A stretch of DNA of 64,000 bases from Ottowia thiooxydans DSM 14619. GTDB taxonomy: Bacteria > Pseudomonadota > Gammaproteobacteria > Burkholderiales > Burkholderiaceae_C. Under the pieces are notes generated by a model. The model saw only the letters and a list, made by a program, of their open reading frames with translations, did no database searches and was not told where the DNA came from. Position 1 is the first letter of the stretch. The number at the start of each line of letters is the position of its first letter. Made by a program: the position numbers and the translations under genes. Shown here piece by piece: positions 51,880 to 60,065 of the stretch. The stretch lies in NCBI RefSeq assembly GCF_000422885.1, contig NZ_AUGX01000017.1, forward strand, positions 62,001-126,000, read 5' to 3'.

Positions 51880-53537
51880 TGGCGTTCCTTGTAGAGATTG
51901 CTGTAGGTGCTCCGAATAATGTGTTTTTGGACCTTGCCTCCCACGGTCTCAGGCAAGGCATCCAAAAATACGTACTGTTTCGGTTGCTCAAAGGGAGCCA
52001 GGCGTTGCTTTGCTAGGTGCACCAGTTCCTCCTCGTCTACTGAGGCGCCTGTTTTTTTCACAATGAAGGCGGTGACTGCTTCGCCCCAGCGGGCATGCGG
52101 GAGCCCCACAATCGCTGTCTTCAACACCGAGGGATGTCCACTCAGAATGGCCTCGACACGAATGCAGGTAACGTTCTCACCACCGGTCTTGACGATGTCT
52201 TTGAACCTGTCGGCCAGGATGCGTTGCCCTGACTCCCCCCACTTGAATGCATCTCCTCCGTGGAACCAGCCACCGCGAAATGCCTCGCGGGTGTCTTCCG
52301 GTTTCCTGTAATACCCCGCCATCAATGCCGGCGAGCGATAGGCGGCCTCCCCTACCGAGGCGTCACCCATCGGGATCGGTGTGCCATCCGTACCGGAAAT
52401 TTTTGCAGCCAGCAAACCATGCGGTTCACCCACATAGTTCTCCTGGGGCGACGTTCGCTGGAAGAGTTCAGGGTGTTTTTCAATCCAGAAACGGTGCGCA
52501 CAAACGACCTCGGTCATCCCAATGATTTCGATGAACTTGACGCCTGCTCCCAGGTACTGGTGCGCTTTGGCGTGCAGTTGGGGGTTCATCGGCGCCCAGC
52601 CAAAGATGACCGTCTTCAGGCTCGTACTGGAAAGACCTTGATCTTTTTCGAACTCGGAAGTGATGGCGTCGATCGCTTGTGGTGCGCCACCCCATAGCGA
52701 GGTCACCTTTTCCTGGTCTATCGCTTCGGCGATCAGGCGCGGGTTCAACTTGCGACCAATCACTGCCTTGCCGCCTGACATGATGGTGTTGTAGATGATT
52801 CCATCGCCGACGTGATAGATGATCGGCAGGAACGAACACATCACGAGATCGGATTCGTAGTCGTTTCCGACCATGCACATGCCATTGAAGCTCATAGCAG
52901 CGAACATGGTGTTGGTGTGCGAAACCATGACGCCTTTTGGCGTTGAGGTGGATCCAGAAGTGAACAGCAGCTCCCAGATATCGTCGCCATGAATCTCGAC
53001 CTCGGGCTCCGCGTCCGACGCTTGCGCAATGAACTCGCTGAATGAGCGCAGCGGCACTTCCTGCGATGAGATCCTGATCTGATGAAGGACAGGGACCTTG
53101 GACTTCGCAGCCAAGCGCAGGACGCGCTCTGCGAAGTCCGAATCGGTGATCATGGCTGCGGGTTCACACAGTTCGATCAGTTGCTCCAGCACTTCGTCGC
53201 TGAGATTCGGATTCACCGGAGCGGCCGTTACGCCAGCCTTTGCCATCCCAATCTTTGCAAGGAGGGCCTCTGCCGAGTTCTCGCAGACCATCATGACGAT
53301 GCGCCCCTCGCTCACGCCTGAAGATCTCAAGGCATTGGCGTACTGATTTGCCAGCTCATCTGCACGCGCGGCTGTCAATTCTGCATTTTCAGGTGATTCG
53401 TAGGCGCCCTCCCAGGCCCGCAACACCTTGCGCATCGGATCACCCCACTTGATCCGTTCAAACAGATCACCCATGGACACCCGATTCCATCTCTCGGTGG
53501 CGCGTCGCCCGCGCAACTTATGCACATCTATTATCAT
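51876..53537 (-). CDS. AMP-dependent acyl/aryl-CoA ligase
   Basis: 553 residues from an ATG with GGAGG nine bases upstream. ANL motifs: the P-loop LLFTSGSTSTPKGVMVSH, motif A5 region FIEIIGMTEV, motif GGWFHGGDAFKWGESG, the hinge ADRFKDIVKTGGENV, and the C-terminal catalytic lysine in PETVGGKVQKHIIR. It activates a carboxylic acid with ATP and CoA. Being in one operon with a transporter, it likely traps the imported acid. The substrate pocket cannot be read from sequence alone. Confidence 0.93.
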   Translation of the reverse strand: MIIDVHKLRGRRATERWNRVSMGDLFERIKWGDPMRKVLRAWEGAYESPENAELTAARADELANQYANALRSSGVSEGRIVMMVCENSAEALLAKIGMAKAGVTAAPVNPNLSDEVLEQLIELCEPAAMITDSDFAERVLRLAAKSKVPVLHQIRISSQEVPLRSFSEFIAQASDAEPEVEIHGDDIWELLFTSGSTSTPKGVMVSHTNTMFAAMSFNGMCMVGNDYESDLVMCSFLPIIYHVGDGIIYNTIMSGGKAVIGRKLNPRLIAEAIDQEKVTSLWGGAPQAIDAITSEFEKDQGLSSTSLKTVIFGWAPMNPQLHAKAHQYLGAGVKFIEIIGMTEVVCAHRFWIEKHPELFQRTSPQENYVGEPHGLLAAKISGTDGTPIPMGDASVGEAAYRSPALMAGYYRKPEDTREAFRGGWFHGGDAFKWGESGQRILADRFKDIVKTGGENVTCIRVEAILSGHPSVLKTAIVGLPHARWGEAVTAFIVKKTGASVDEEELVHLAKQRLAPFEQPKQYVFLDALPETVGGKVQKHIIRSTYSNLYKERQ

Positions 53538-53546
53538 TTTTGCCTC

Positions 53547-54227
53547 CTAAATAACCTTCAATGCCAGTTCGTAAATCTCTTTCACAACCTCTTCCTCGTT
53601 GATATCGCGCTCACCCAATCTATAAAGCTCGCTCTTAGCTTCTCCCATGGAGTAAATCATCTGGACCACTAGTGAGGGGCGGGTTCCGTGCGTAATTCCA
53701 CGGTTGTTTTCTTGGATTTCTCGAATAGTTGATTTGATTTTTTCAATGTATTTTTTGTTGTAATCAATTAAACGAGAACTGCGAAAATAGTTATCACGTC
53801 GCAATTCAAGATATAGATTCGTTATTGCCACGTCTTCGCACATGCACCTGATATTGTGTGCAACTGAAAACTTCAGTCGATCGTAGGGGCTCGCTATTTT
53901 TGCGTAATTCTCTTCATATTCGCGAAGCGTTATTTCATACCAAACGCAAATTACCGCTTCGAGGATTTCCTTCTTCGATCGATAAAACTTGTACAAGGCC
54001 CCTTCGGCCAAACCTGCCTCCTTGGCGATCTCGCTGATCGAGCCTGCGTGGTATCCCTTTTGGCGGAATACCTTCAGCGCCGCCGCTTGAATCTGCTGCT
54101 CGCGCACAAGCTTCGGTAGACGTTGATTTCTTTTTTGCCGCGCGGGAACTGGCTCTTGCATCTCACCTGGATGCTCCTCAGCAGTAGAGCGAGAGTCGTC
54201 AAGGGCTGCGGTGGAAATTTTTGGCAT
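53547..54227 (-). CDS. TetR/AcrR family regulator of the ligase/liv operon
   Basis: 226 residues. A basic, charged N-terminal tail of about 45 residues precedes the helix-turn-helix (IQAAALKVFRQKGYHAGSIS, EIAKEAGLAEGALYKFYRSK). The C-terminal half is visibly more AT-rich than its neighbours, with runs of Lys, Ile, Tyr and Asn codons, a hint of different ancestry. It ends 9 bp before the ligase gene and is the first gene of the operon. Tandem operators start four bases upstream of its ATG. Confidence 0.92.
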   Translation of the reverse strand: MPKISTAALDDSRSTAEEHPGEMQEPVPARQKRNQRLPKLVREQQIQAAALKVFRQKGYHAGSISEIAKEAGLAEGALYKFYRSKKEILEAVICVWYEITLREYEENYAKIASPYDRLKFSVAHNIRCMCEDVAITNLYLELRRDNYFRSSRLIDYNKKYIEKIKSTIREIQENNRGITHGTRPSLVVQMIYSMGEAKSELYRLGERDINEEEVVKEIYELALKVI

Positions 54228-54230
54228 AGC

Positions 54231-54269
54231 TTAGTGAGCGATGTTCATTTATTAGTGAGCGCCGCTCAT
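54231..54269. promoter_or_regulatory. Tandem operator: two 18-bp half-symmetric repeats, 21 bp apart
   Basis: TTAGTGAGCGATGTTCAT (54231-54248) and TTAGTGAGCGCCGCTCAT (54252-54269). The second contains the perfect dyad TGAGCG-C-CGCTCA; the first is an imperfect version. The 21-bp spacing is two helical turns, so two TetR dimers could bind side by side at the TetR/ligase/liv promoter. Confidence 0.75.
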
Positions 54270-54341
54270 CTTATGGTCAAGTGAGACCTTTTGCGCTAGT
54301 AAAAACCCTGAGGCGAGTGATTCATTCAGAGAGATGACTCT

Positions 54342-54780
54342 GGCCTACCCTCGTGGCCCTATGGCATTAGCTGGGAACATACCCACACCTACCTAGCCAC
54401 CCGAAGCTTCAGCCTGCCCAACATGGTCTCGCGGGACATCCAGTACAAGGGTGGCGCCTGGGTCAAGATTGAGCAGGACGCGTGTCGTTTTGTGCGGCGA
54501 GCCAAGGGCAACCTGTTCGTGATCACCGTGCCGGATTTTTTGTCTGGAGAGCCCCCGCGTCGGGAGCAACGGCATCAAGGTTCGGAGCCACCTTTTTGAG
54601 CTGATATACGGCCATCACGACAAACAAGCCTGGGCGCATTAGCAGGAGAACCGGGAGCGCAAGCGGGTCGTGCGACCAACCAGCTACAGAAGCTAGTAAA
54701 GGGGTCGAGTGGGATTTTTACCAAAATCTGCGCTAAGGCTGCGGCATCTTGCACATCAGATGAGAAACGCAATTAAATGA
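54342..54780 (+). pseudogene. Broken DNA/RNA non-specific endonuclease gene (NUC family)
   Basis: One frame reads SFSLPNMV and AWVKIEQDACRFVRRAKGNL then FVITVPDF, the NUC-family middle segment. After the T6 run at 54536-54541 the match shifts frame and continues GIKVRSHLFELIYG, QAWAH-stop-QENRER and RPTSYRS-stop-stop, then GFLP, ending at a TGA on 54778. A frameshift and at least three stops show a dead gene. The 5' part with the catalytic DRGH motif is not visible. It suggests a past insertion at this spot. Confidence 0.7.
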
Positions 54781-55139
54781 CCGCCCTATCACGATCAGAA
54801 AGCTGCACCTTTGCGGTTGGATGCCACTCAAATCTCGGATTATCCGTGCGCTAGGTATCTGACCTTGAAAGCGCACTCCTTCAAGGTAACCCCGCCGATA
54901 AAATTCGCGCTAATTTCACTTGACACCCTATCGACCATAATGAAATATCGAGGCATGAATTGTCACCTTCATCCCTGATGAATCGCAAACTCTGGAAACC
55001 AAATAAAATCTAATTACTCAGAACAATCATTTATTATTCACGAACGCACTAGGGCGTGTTCACTGTCACTTTTCGGCGGGGCAGCCATTAATTAGGCGGA
55101 TCGTGTCAAACCAACGCTCCAAAGAAATATCCATACCGC
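54781..55139. other. Non-coding, partly AT-rich stretch with one operator-like motif and a solitary repeat end
   Basis: No credible gene. ATAATGAAATATCG at 54937-54950 resembles the motifs in the IclR promoter region at 56117-56153. At 55050 the sequence TAGGGCGTGTTCAC matches the outer 14 bases of the repeat ends at 22322 and 28446, without an inverse partner nearby. Together with the nuclease pseudogene it looks like a scar of past insertions and deletions. Confidence 0.55.
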
Positions 55140-55997
55140 TCAGCGAAGAGCACTCAGCATGGCGTGCGCCTGCCTTAGCTGGTTCCAGCGGTGATAGGCA
55201 TCGCTGTTGAGTTGCGCTGACAGCTCGGCCGCGCAACGCTGCAGCACATCAATCTGATGGCGCCGCGGTGGATTCGGAATGTGCTGGATCGAGCCCACGA
55301 TGGCCAAGGCACCGGCGAGAACGTCTCCATTGCGAAATATGGGTACGGCCACCGTGTTGACGCCTAGCATCACTTCGTTGTCACACACCTCAAAGAACTG
55401 CGCACGAACCTCGCTGAGTCTTTGCCGGATGCGTGCAGGTTCTGTCATCGACTGCGGTGTCTCGGCCGGCATTTCCATACTCAGCAGCGCTTCCTGGATT
55501 TTCGGCGGAGAAAACGCAAGCGTGAGGCGGCCCAATGCGGAGCAATGCGGCAATGGCCGATTGCCTGGCTTCACGCTAATACAGATACGCGCGTAAATGT
55601 TGTCCATGGCGGCTATCACCATAGGCTGACCATTGATTGGAACAGCCAGGACCGCGGTTTCCTTCAGTTCGTCACGCACCTGAAGCAGGTAGGGCTCAGC
55701 GCGGCTGCGCAAATCGAACTGGGCGCCTGCCGCCTCGCCTAGTTGAAACACCCGCCAACCTAAGCGATAGCGCTCAGTGCTCTGGTCCTGCTCAATCAGC
55801 CCCATCTCGCGCAAGGTGGACAGGTGACGGTGGATGCGGGGCTTGGTTTCCTGAAGGGCATCTGCCAATTCCGTCACCCCCATAGCCCTTTGCGCCAGCA
55901 CCAGTTCATCCAAGACCCGGACAGCCACTTTGACAGCCTCCACCGAGTTAACTTTCTTTTCACCAGCCAGGGGCGCGGAGGCTTTTGCTTTTTGCAT
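55140..55997 (-). CDS. IclR family transcriptional regulator
   Basis: 285 residues. The winged helix lies near residues 17-75: NSVEAVKVAVRVLDELVLAQ, MGVTELADALQETKPRIHRH, LSTLREMGLIEQDQSTERYR. The effector domain shows LGRLTLAFSPPKIQEALLSM and EVMLGVNTVAVPIFRNGDVL. It is divergent from the second liv cluster across 219 bp that contain repeated dyads. It probably controls that cluster, with the imported acid or its product as effector. A fragment with the same C-terminus lies at 46504. Confidence 0.92.
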   Translation of the reverse strand: MQKAKASAPLAGEKKVNSVEAVKVAVRVLDELVLAQRAMGVTELADALQETKPRIHRHLSTLREMGLIEQDQSTERYRLGWRVFQLGEAAGAQFDLRSRAEPYLLQVRDELKETAVLAVPINGQPMVIAAMDNIYARICISVKPGNRPLPHCSALGRLTLAFSPPKIQEALLSMEMPAETPQSMTEPARIRQRLSEVRAQFFEVCDNEVMLGVNTVAVPIFRNGDVLAGALAIVGSIQHIPNPPRRHQIDVLQRCAAELSAQLNSDAYHRWNQLRQAHAMLSALR

Positions 55998-56116
55998 GGT
56001 TCGTTGACCTTCGGTTAGACCACCGTTGTTCGCAATGCACCTTTTCAGTGCAATCAGTGCACCAAAAAAACATGACTGTTATGTATGGCATTACGAATTA
56101 AATGATGATACTCTTA

Positions 56117-56153
56117 GCGATACCAAATATCGCCTAGCATAACGAAATATGCT
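56117..56153. promoter_or_regulatory. Two related dyads, probable IclR operator
   Basis: GCGATA-CCAAA-TATCGC (56117-56133) and AGCATA-ACGAAA-TATGCT (56136-56153) share the core ATA-N2-(C/G)-AAATAT and are centred about 19-20 bp apart. They lie 64-100 bp before the binding-protein start, in the gap divergent to the IclR gene. A similar motif is at 54937. Confidence 0.65.
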
Positions 56154-56216
56154 GATGTGCCATTTGGCCCCATGCACTCTTTAGCCCGCGTACCTTTTTC
56201 TTGGAGGAATCCCGTC

Positions 56217-57365
56217 ATGAAGCAACTCCGTCGAACGCTGCTGGTCTCCGCAGCCGCCTTAATGTGTGCCGCCACGGTTCATGCCCAGGGCAATAAAGAA
56301 CCGTTGAAGTTCGGCTTGGCTATGCCTTTGACCGGCTCACAGGCTCTGTTTGGCGCCGATCAGGCCAAAGCTGCGCAGTGGGCCGTGCAAGACATCAATG
56401 CGAAGGGTGGCGTGCAGGGGCGTCCGCTGGAAATGGTGCTGCTCGACACACAGGCCGATCCGCGTCTGGGTATCAACGCCGTGAACCGCCTGATCAACGT
56501 TGACAAAGTGCCGGTATTCATCACTGCCTGGAGCGCTGTGGTCAAAGCGGTGGCCCCCATTGCCAACCGCAGCAAAGTGCTGGAGCTCAGTGTGGGTGCA
56601 AACTCACCAGAGATCGCCAAGCTCGGCGAATATGTCTACACCACCTATCCGCTGGCCGATGTGGACGTGCGGGCACAAGCCAAGTACGCCCGCGAGACAT
56701 TGAAAAAGTCGACCGCAGCCGTGCTCTACATCCACAACGACAGCGGCGTGGAAGGCGCACGAATCTATCGCGATGCCTTTGCCGAAGCGGGCGGCAAGGT
56801 AGTGGCCTATGAGGCCTATGACACGCAAGCGACCGACTACACCGGGGCGCTGCTGAAAGTGCGCTCGGCCAATCCCGACATCATTCATATTCAAGGGCTG
56901 GTGTCTGATCTGCCGCAGGTCGTGGCACAGCTGCGTCAGTTGGGCCTGAAGCAGCCCATCTCTACTTATTCGGCAGGCTACAACCCAAAAGTGATTGAAC
57001 AATTGGGCGCCGCAGCCGAAGGCTTGCTGGTCTCCGCGCTGGCGCCTTCAGCCGAACAAAACGCCGGCGTAGCCAAGTTTGTGGAACGCTGGCAACAGAC
57101 CGAAAAGCGCGTTCCCAACGGCTTGCCGTACACGCAATACCTGTACGACGCGCCTTACCTCGTAGCGCAGCTGTACGACCATTTGCTGAAGACCAAGCAG
57201 CCGCTGACGGGCGCCAACATGAAGAAAGCCCTGACCGACATCGGCAAGATTGAGCTGCCAATGACCGGGACACTGGAGATCACGAAGGATCATCGCGTGA
57301 ACAAGCCGGTGTACCTGTATCAAGTGAAGGGCGGCAAGTTCGAAGCCGTGGCCACAGTCAAGTAA
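56217..57365 (+). CDS. ABC transporter substrate-binding protein, Peripla_BP_6 type (system 2)
   Basis: 382 residues from the ATG at 56217, with TTGGAGGAA upstream. The signal peptide (TLLVSAAALMCAATVHAQ) is followed by PLKFGLAMPLTGSQALFGAD, KAAQWAVQDINAKGGVQGRP and LEMVLLDTQADPRLGINAVN, typical of this binding protein class. The C-terminal half has YTQYLYDAPYLVAQLYDHLL. The ligand is unknown; downstream MmgE/PrpD and flavoprotein genes suggest a polycarboxylic or hydroxy acid. It is followed by a 30-bp palindrome before livH. Confidence 0.92.
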   Translation: MKQLRRTLLVSAAALMCAATVHAQGNKEPLKFGLAMPLTGSQALFGADQAKAAQWAVQDINAKGGVQGRPLEMVLLDTQADPRLGINAVNRLINVDKVPVFITAWSAVVKAVAPIANRSKVLELSVGANSPEIAKLGEYVYTTYPLADVDVRAQAKYARETLKKSTAAVLYIHNDSGVEGARIYRDAFAEAGGKVVAYEAYDTQATDYTGALLKVRSANPDIIHIQGLVSDLPQVVAQLRQLGLKQPISTYSAGYNPKVIEQLGAAAEGLLVSALAPSAEQNAGVAKFVERWQQTEKRVPNGLPYTQYLYDAPYLVAQLYDHLLKTKQPLTGANMKKALTDIGKIELPMTGTLEITKDHRVNKPVYLYQVKGGKFEAVATVK

Positions 57366-57379
57366 GGCTGATCCTGCTT

Positions 57380-57409
57380 CGCATGCAGCGCCGGCCGGCG
57401 CTGCATGCG
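57380..57409. other. 30-bp perfect palindrome between binding-protein and permease genes
   Basis: The arms CGCATGCAGCGCCGG and their exact complement meet without a loop, and TTCTTTC follows. As RNA it would form a very stable hairpin (with a few unpaired bases at the tip). It probably limits read-through or stabilises the upstream message, giving more binding protein than permease. Confidence 0.7.
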
Positions 57410-57434
57410 TTCTTTCACTTTCGGAACACCGTCC

Positions 57435-58346
57435 ATGGTCGATCTACAGACATTTCTCCAAATTCTCTGGACCGGGCTGGCCACAGCCACTTACGGCGTA
57501 CTCCTGGCCGCCGCTTTCTCGCTCGTGCTGAAGGTGGTGAAGGTCTGGAACTTCGCACAGGCCGGCATGATGGGCATCGCGTTCTACACGATGTACCTGA
57601 CGCTATATCGCTTCGGATGGCCAGCGCCGCTAGGCATCGCGGCTGGATTGGCCGTTACCATCGCGGCCGCCCTGGCCATGGAAGTATTTGGCCTGCAGAC
57701 CTTCCGGCGCCGAAATTCACCTCCGCTGACCTATTTCATCTTCACGCTGGTGGTCTCTGAGTTCATGCAGTATTTACTGGCCATGCTCTTTGGCACCGAG
57801 CCAGTTTCGCTGTCGCGCAACTTGATGTCGCCCTCCATGATCGTCGGGGGCATCGTGATCAGTCACTGGGATATCCGCGCGATGTGCACGGCTGTCGTCG
57901 TCATGGGCGCGCTTTATGTGGTGCTCAACCGCACACGTCAAGGCCAGTTCATGGTCGCAGTGGCCGACAACCCGCACCTGTCTCGGCTATACGGGATCAA
58001 CGTGCGGTCAGTCTACGCGCTCACCTTTGTGATCGCATCAGCTTTGGTGTGCGCCGGTATGTACCTGTTCGGCACGCGCGCCTCAATGGTACCCAACACT
58101 CCGCTGGAGATGATGCTGTTCGCCGTCATTGCAGCGCTGTTGGGCGGCATGGGGAACGTCTTTGGCGCAGCCGTAGCGGCTATGTTCCTGGCGCTGCTAC
58201 GGGCCTTCAGCATCTTGGTGATTCCATCGGCCTGGCAGGGACTCATCTTGTATGCACTGCTGTTCATCACCATTTTGGCCTTCCCGCAAGGCGTGAAGCT
58301 CCGCCGGCCCGCCTTTCTGCGTAAGAAGGCCCCCCAAAGCGTCTGA
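57435..58346 (+). CDS. livH: Branched-chain-type ABC transporter permease LivH (system 2)
   Basis: 303 residues from the ATG at 57435. Membrane segments include TYGVLLAAAFSLVLKVVKVW, where the common VFG is replaced, and NFAQAGMMGIAFYTMYLTLY. The coupling loop is RTRQGQFMVAVADNPHLSRL, and the end has VIAALLGGMGNVFGAAVAAM. It differs markedly from the LivH at 49077, so the two systems are not a recent duplication. Confidence 0.9.
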   Translation: MVDLQTFLQILWTGLATATYGVLLAAAFSLVLKVVKVWNFAQAGMMGIAFYTMYLTLYRFGWPAPLGIAAGLAVTIAAALAMEVFGLQTFRRRNSPPLTYFIFTLVVSEFMQYLLAMLFGTEPVSLSRNLMSPSMIVGGIVISHWDIRAMCTAVVVMGALYVVLNRTRQGQFMVAVADNPHLSRLYGINVRSVYALTFVIASALVCAGMYLFGTRASMVPNTPLEMMLFAVIAALLGGMGNVFGAAVAAMFLALLRAFSILVIPSAWQGLILYALLFITILAFPQGVKLRRPAFLRKKAPQSV

Positions 58347-58408
58347 GACTGAGCCACACACAAATCCGCGAAACGCCCCCCGGAATCGCGGCCTAACCAA
58401 AACCCGCC

Positions 58409-59263
58409 ATGGAATATTTTGTCTCGCTGCTGGTGTTGATTGGCCTGTACATCATCCTCAGTTCCAGCTTCAATCTGATCATCGGCTTCGGCGGCTTGGT
58501 CAGCATCGCGCATCCGATCTTTTTCGCGCTGGGCGCCTACACCGTAGGTGTGCTGAGCGTGAAGTTCGGGTTGCATCCTATCCTCTCGATTGCGGCCGGC
58601 GGCCTTGTCGCATTGCTGGCCTCGTTCACGCTTTCGCTGCCTTCCCTTCGCATCTCGGGCGACTACCTTCTTATCACCAGCATCGGCTTTCAGTTGGGGC
58701 TGATCGAGATCATCAAGAATCTCGATTTCCTCGGCGGCGCCAGTGGCCTGAGCGGCATTCCCAACATCGTTGAGAACTACCGCAGCCCGGTGTTCGCAGC
58801 AGTAGCCCTTAGCCTGGCCGTCGTCACGGTGCTGCTGATTCGCGCACTGGTACGCGGACCTTACGGCCGCGCCATCACCGCCATGCGCGACGACGAATTG
58901 GCGTTCTCGGCATTGGGCCGCAACGCCATGAACATCAAGATGACCATCTTCGCATTGGGCTCGGGCATGGCCGGCGTGGCCGGTGGCATATATGCCTACT
59001 ACTACCAATACATCACGCCGGACCAATTCCAGATACTGCAGTCCGCCATGATCTTGACCATGGTCGTCGTCGGGGGTATGGGATCGGTCTGGGGCCCGGT
59101 GGTCGGTGCGGTACTGCTCATCACGCTGCCCGAAGCCATCACCTTCCTGAATCTGCCCTCAGAAATTATGGGGCCGTTGCAGGGCGTGATCTTCACTCTG
59201 CTGGTCATCGTATTCCTGTTCGCACGTCCGCAGGGCCTGGTGGCCCCAGCCCGTGCACGCTGA
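58409..59263 (+). CDS. livM: Branched-chain-type ABC transporter permease LivM (system 2)
   Basis: 284 residues with about eight membrane segments. LivM marks are FNLIIGFGGLVSIAHPIFFA, LRISGDYLLITSIGFQLGLI, the coupling loop RGPYGRAITAMRDDELAFSA, and YYYQYITPDQFQILQSAMIL. The gap of 62 bp after livH shows no structure of note. It is followed by livG after 13 bp. Confidence 0.92.
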   Translation: MEYFVSLLVLIGLYIILSSSFNLIIGFGGLVSIAHPIFFALGAYTVGVLSVKFGLHPILSIAAGGLVALLASFTLSLPSLRISGDYLLITSIGFQLGLIEIIKNLDFLGGASGLSGIPNIVENYRSPVFAAVALSLAVVTVLLIRALVRGPYGRAITAMRDDELAFSALGRNAMNIKMTIFALGSGMAGVAGGIYAYYYQYITPDQFQILQSAMILTMVVVGGMGSVWGPVVGAVLLITLPEAITFLNLPSEIMGPLQGVIFTLLVIVFLFARPQGLVAPARAR

Positions 59264-59276
59264 AAGGAACACCGTT

Positions 59277-60038
59277 ATGACAAAAACCGTGCTTTCCCTC
59301 AAGAACGTTTGCAAGCGCTTCGGCGGCGTCGTGGTAGCCGACCACATCGATCTGGACCTGCATGCAGGCGAAATCATGGGTCTGATTGGCCCTAACGGCG
59401 CCGGCAAGACGACGCTGTTCAACCTGATCTCCGGTGTGCTCAAGCCCGATGAAGGCGAGATTGCGCTGCAGGGCCGTGTGCTTCAATCATTGCCCATGTA
59501 CCAGCGCTCCCGCCTGGGAGTAGCGCGCACCTGGCAACACATGCGGCTGTTTGGCTCCATGTCGGTGCTGGAGAACATGTTGGTCGGGCCTTCTCACTAT
59601 CCGGGTGAGTCGCTACTGCGCCTCATCTTCGCAGGGGCCTCGGTGCGAGAGGCAGAGCGCCAGGCCCGCGAGCACGCCATGTCTATCTTGCGCCGAATGA
59701 ATATGGAGCAGTTGGCCAACACCAGCGTCAATGACATCACCTTCGGCCAGCAGAAACTGATCGGCATGGCGCGCGCCTTGATGAGCAATGGCCCCTGCCT
59801 GCTGCTTGACGAACCCATGGGGGGCGTGGAGGGTAGCGCCTACGAAACCATGCGCGCCATCGTGCGTGAAGAGTCGCAGGCAGGCCGCGCCATCTGTGTC
59901 GTTGAGCACAACGTGTCTTTCATTCGCGACCTTTGCACGAGCGCCGTCTTCATGGTGCAGGGCTGCATCCTGGAGCGTGGCGATGTCTCCACGCTGCTCG
60001 AGAGCAAGGCTCTCGCAGAACTCTATTTCGGCAAGTAA
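59277..60038 (+). CDS. livG: Branched-chain-type ABC transporter ATPase LivG (system 2)
   Basis: 253 residues from the ATG at 59277, preceded by AAAGGA. Walker A is GPNGAGKTT; GVARTWQHMRLFGSMSVLEN is the LivG Q-loop segment. As in system 1 the ABC signature is atypical (DITFGQQKLIGMARAL, SGG replaced by TFG), and Walker B is CLLLDEPMGGVEG. The C-terminus GDVSTLLESKALAELYFG is standard. Confidence 0.93.
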   Translation: MTKTVLSLKNVCKRFGGVVVADHIDLDLHAGEIMGLIGPNGAGKTTLFNLISGVLKPDEGEIALQGRVLQSLPMYQRSRLGVARTWQHMRLFGSMSVLENMLVGPSHYPGESLLRLIFAGASVREAERQAREHAMSILRRMNMEQLANTSVNDITFGQQKLIGMARALMSNGPCLLLDEPMGGVEGSAYETMRAIVREESQAGRAICVVEHNVSFIRDLCTSAVFMVQGCILERGDVSTLLESKALAELYFGK

Positions 60039-60065
60039 TCGCCCGACCCGTCCGGAAATCATCCC

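Noticed and set aside
58013-59026. Minus-strand frame of 337 codons
   Set aside because: Antisense to livH and livM; composition of a reverse-complemented membrane protein gene.
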